This document shows positions 62,885 through 64,000 of a stretch of 64,000 nt of DNA, one piece after another. The notes beneath the pieces are model-generated. The model searched no databases, was not told the DNA's origin, and saw only the letters and a list, made by a program, of their open reading frames with translations. The stretch comes from Xanthocytophaga agilis. GTDB lineage: Bacteria; Bacteroidota; Bacteroidia; Cytophagales; 172606-1. Both the position numbers and the translations under genes were made by a program. The stretch's first letter is position 1. Every line of letters begins with the position of its first letter. The DNA lies in NCBI RefSeq assembly GCF_030068605.1, contig NZ_JASJOU010000001.1, positions 1,240,001 to 1,304,000 on the forward strand, read 5' to 3'.

Positions 62885-63694
62885 TTGACAAACGAAAACC
62901 CTATTGGCATTTTTGATTCAGGCATTGGTGGACTTACGGTAGCACAGGCTGTAACAAAAGCCCTGCCGCATGAATCCATCGTCTATTTTGGTGATACTGC
63001 CCACCTTCCATATGGAGATAAATCTGCAGCGGCTATCCAAGCATATTCTGTAAAAATTTGCGATGTATTGCTAAAGCAGAACTGTAAAATGATATTGATT
63101 GCCTGTAATTCTGCATCAGCTGCAGCATACGAATTAGTCAAAGAATATGTAGGCAGTAAAGCTAAAGTACTAAATGTAATTGATCCGGTTGTGCAATATG
63201 CAGGCCAGCAGTTTGCAGGTCAGACTATTGGTCTGATTGGGACTAAACAAACTGTTTTTTCAAAAGTATATGAGAAGAAGATCAAGGCATTGAAAAAGAA
63301 GGTAACTCTCAAGTCCCTGGCTACTCCTTTACTGGCTCCCATGATAGAAGAAGGTTTTTTCAATAACACCATTAGTTACAGTGTCATTGAAAAATATCTG
63401 CAGGATTCACACCTGAATGATATTCAGGCTCTGATACTAGGTTGTACCCATTATCCTCTTATAAAAAAAGAAATAGAGCAGTTTTACAAGAATAGTATAC
63501 AAATCATTGATACGTCAGAAATTGTAGCAGAAGCTGTAAAAGAATCTCTGCGTACAGAAAACTTACTATCTGCCAGTACAGCCAAAGCTACTCAGCATTT
63601 TTTTGTTTCAGATTACACCCAGTCTTTTGAAGCATCTACCCGAATCTTTTTCAATAAGAAAGTACACCTGGAACAATACAAGTTATGGGAGTAA
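62885..63694 (+). CDS. murI: glutamate racemase, TTG start
   Basis: A 269-residue racemase that makes D-glutamate for peptidoglycan. N-terminal PIGIFDSGIGGLTVAQAVTK, catalytic Cys74 in IACNSASA, and the second catalytic Cys187 in LGCTHYPL are all intact. The general acid/base pair and the FDSG (Asp11) binding loop are present. No ATG occurs near the start, so the TTG at 62885 (or ATT at 62867) is the likely initiator; the sequence MTNENPIGIF fits the family. Confidence 0.93.
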   Translation: MTNENPIGIFDSGIGGLTVAQAVTKALPHESIVYFGDTAHLPYGDKSAAAIQAYSVKICDVLLKQNCKMILIACNSASAAAYELVKEYVGSKAKVLNVIDPVVQYAGQQFAGQTIGLIGTKQTVFSKVYEKKIKALKKKVTLKSLATPLLAPMIEEGFFNNTISYSVIEKYLQDSHLNDIQALILGCTHYPLIKKEIEQFYKNSIQIIDTSEIVAEAVKESLRTENLLSASTAKATQHFFVSDYTQSFEASTRIFFNKKVHLEQYKLWE

Positions 63695-63770
63695 TATAGT
63701 AGGGTATCACACTCGGGTATCTTTGCATCCTTCAACAGGAATATAATACAACCTATAATCTTTCGATTAG

Positions 63771-63800
63771 TTGTGATTCCTTGTGAATGGTTTATTTTTG
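63771..63800 (+). promoter_or_regulatory. promoter of the LOG family gene
   Basis: TTG at 63771-63773, exactly 19 nt, then TATTTTTG at 63793-63800. This is one of the clearest Bacteroidota promoters in the window. The leader to the ATG at 63846 is about 40 nt. Confidence 0.7.
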
Positions 63801-63845
63801 TATGTAATCAACAAACTATTTATCTACCTAAGATTCTAATTTAAC

Positions 63846-64000
63846 ATGCAAAGCATTTGTGTTTTTTGCGCCTCTGGCATAGGAAAAGACCCTCAGTATG
63901 CTCAAGCTGCTCAGCAACTCGGAAAACTTCTCGCAGCAGAAAATATCCGGCTTATTTATGGGGGCTCACAACGAGGTCTTATGGGAGAAGTAGCTAATGC
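63846..64000 (+). CDS. LOG family (TIGR00730) Rossmann protein, N-terminal part
   Basis: The gene starts at the ATG at 63846 and runs off the window. The first 51 residues include MQSICVFCASGIGKDPQYAQ, then LIYGGSQRGLMGEVANA. The YGGSxxGLMGxxA motif is the hallmark of LOG-family cytokinin riboside monophosphate phosphoribohydrolases and related nucleotide hydrolases. In bacteria they probably hydrolyse nucleoside monophosphates. Confidence 0.85.
   Translation, partial: MQSICVFCASGIGKDPQYAQAAQQLGKLLAAENIRLIYGGSQRGLMGEVAN

Overview
The window is chromosomal DNA of a Bacteroidota bacterium, most likely order Cytophagales. The evidence is a SusC/SusD pair, CarboxypepD_reg-like TonB receptors, many short lipoproteins, and TTG-N18-20-TAnnTTTG promoters in place of sigma-70 boxes. 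Ribosome binding sites are rarely of the Shine-Dalgarno type, so starts were chosen by signal peptides and family length. Base composition is AT-rich and fairly even. No rRNA, tRNA, CRISPR array, prophage or recognisable transposase was seen.

Layout. 0-2 kb: end of a VOC protein, a tyrosine-phosphatase-like protein, an RBBP9-type hydrolase and guanine deaminase. 2-8.5 kb: an unsecreted gluzincin protease, a membrane protein/XRE regulator pair behind two matching palindromes, a broken lipoprotein gene, several unknowns and a C45-like Ntn hydrolase. 9-13 kb: an ECF sigma factor fused to a membrane-anchored C-terminal region, and a WG-repeat protein. 13-18 kb: SusD and SusC with a divergent DeoR-type regulator. 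18-27 kb: accessory and partly eroded DNA with three pseudogenes (unknown family, sulfatase, SMI1/KNR4) among regulators and lipoproteins. 27.5-33.7 kb: a siderophore-type receptor in one operon with a DUF3526 ABC-2 transporter.

34-38.7 kb: two tandem STAS-like proteins, an ArsR regulator with an old-yellow-enzyme gene, and gatB. 38.7-42 kb: a DUF4369/TlpA thioredoxin and DEAD-box helicase DeaD with a long leader. 42.8-43.2 kb: a 393-bp non-coding element with 13-bp inverted ends and nested internal stems. 43-50 kb: beta-barrel and membrane proteins, a PagL-like deacylase, an OsmC protein and lipoproteins. 50.4-53 kb: a TPR histidine kinase/LuxR response regulator pair. 53-64 kb: mostly metabolic genes (Gfo/Idh oxidoreductase, M19 dipeptidase, gluconolactonase-like, AI-2E-type permease, XdhC and MocA for molybdenum enzymes, glutamate racemase, start of a LOG family gene).

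The clearest functional units are susCD with its regulator, the receptor/ABC operon, the ArsR/OYE redox pair sharing operator-like sites, the kinase/regulator pair, and xdhC-mocA. The least explained are the element at 42780-43172, the palindrome-controlled membrane protein/XRE pair and the sigma factor fusion.
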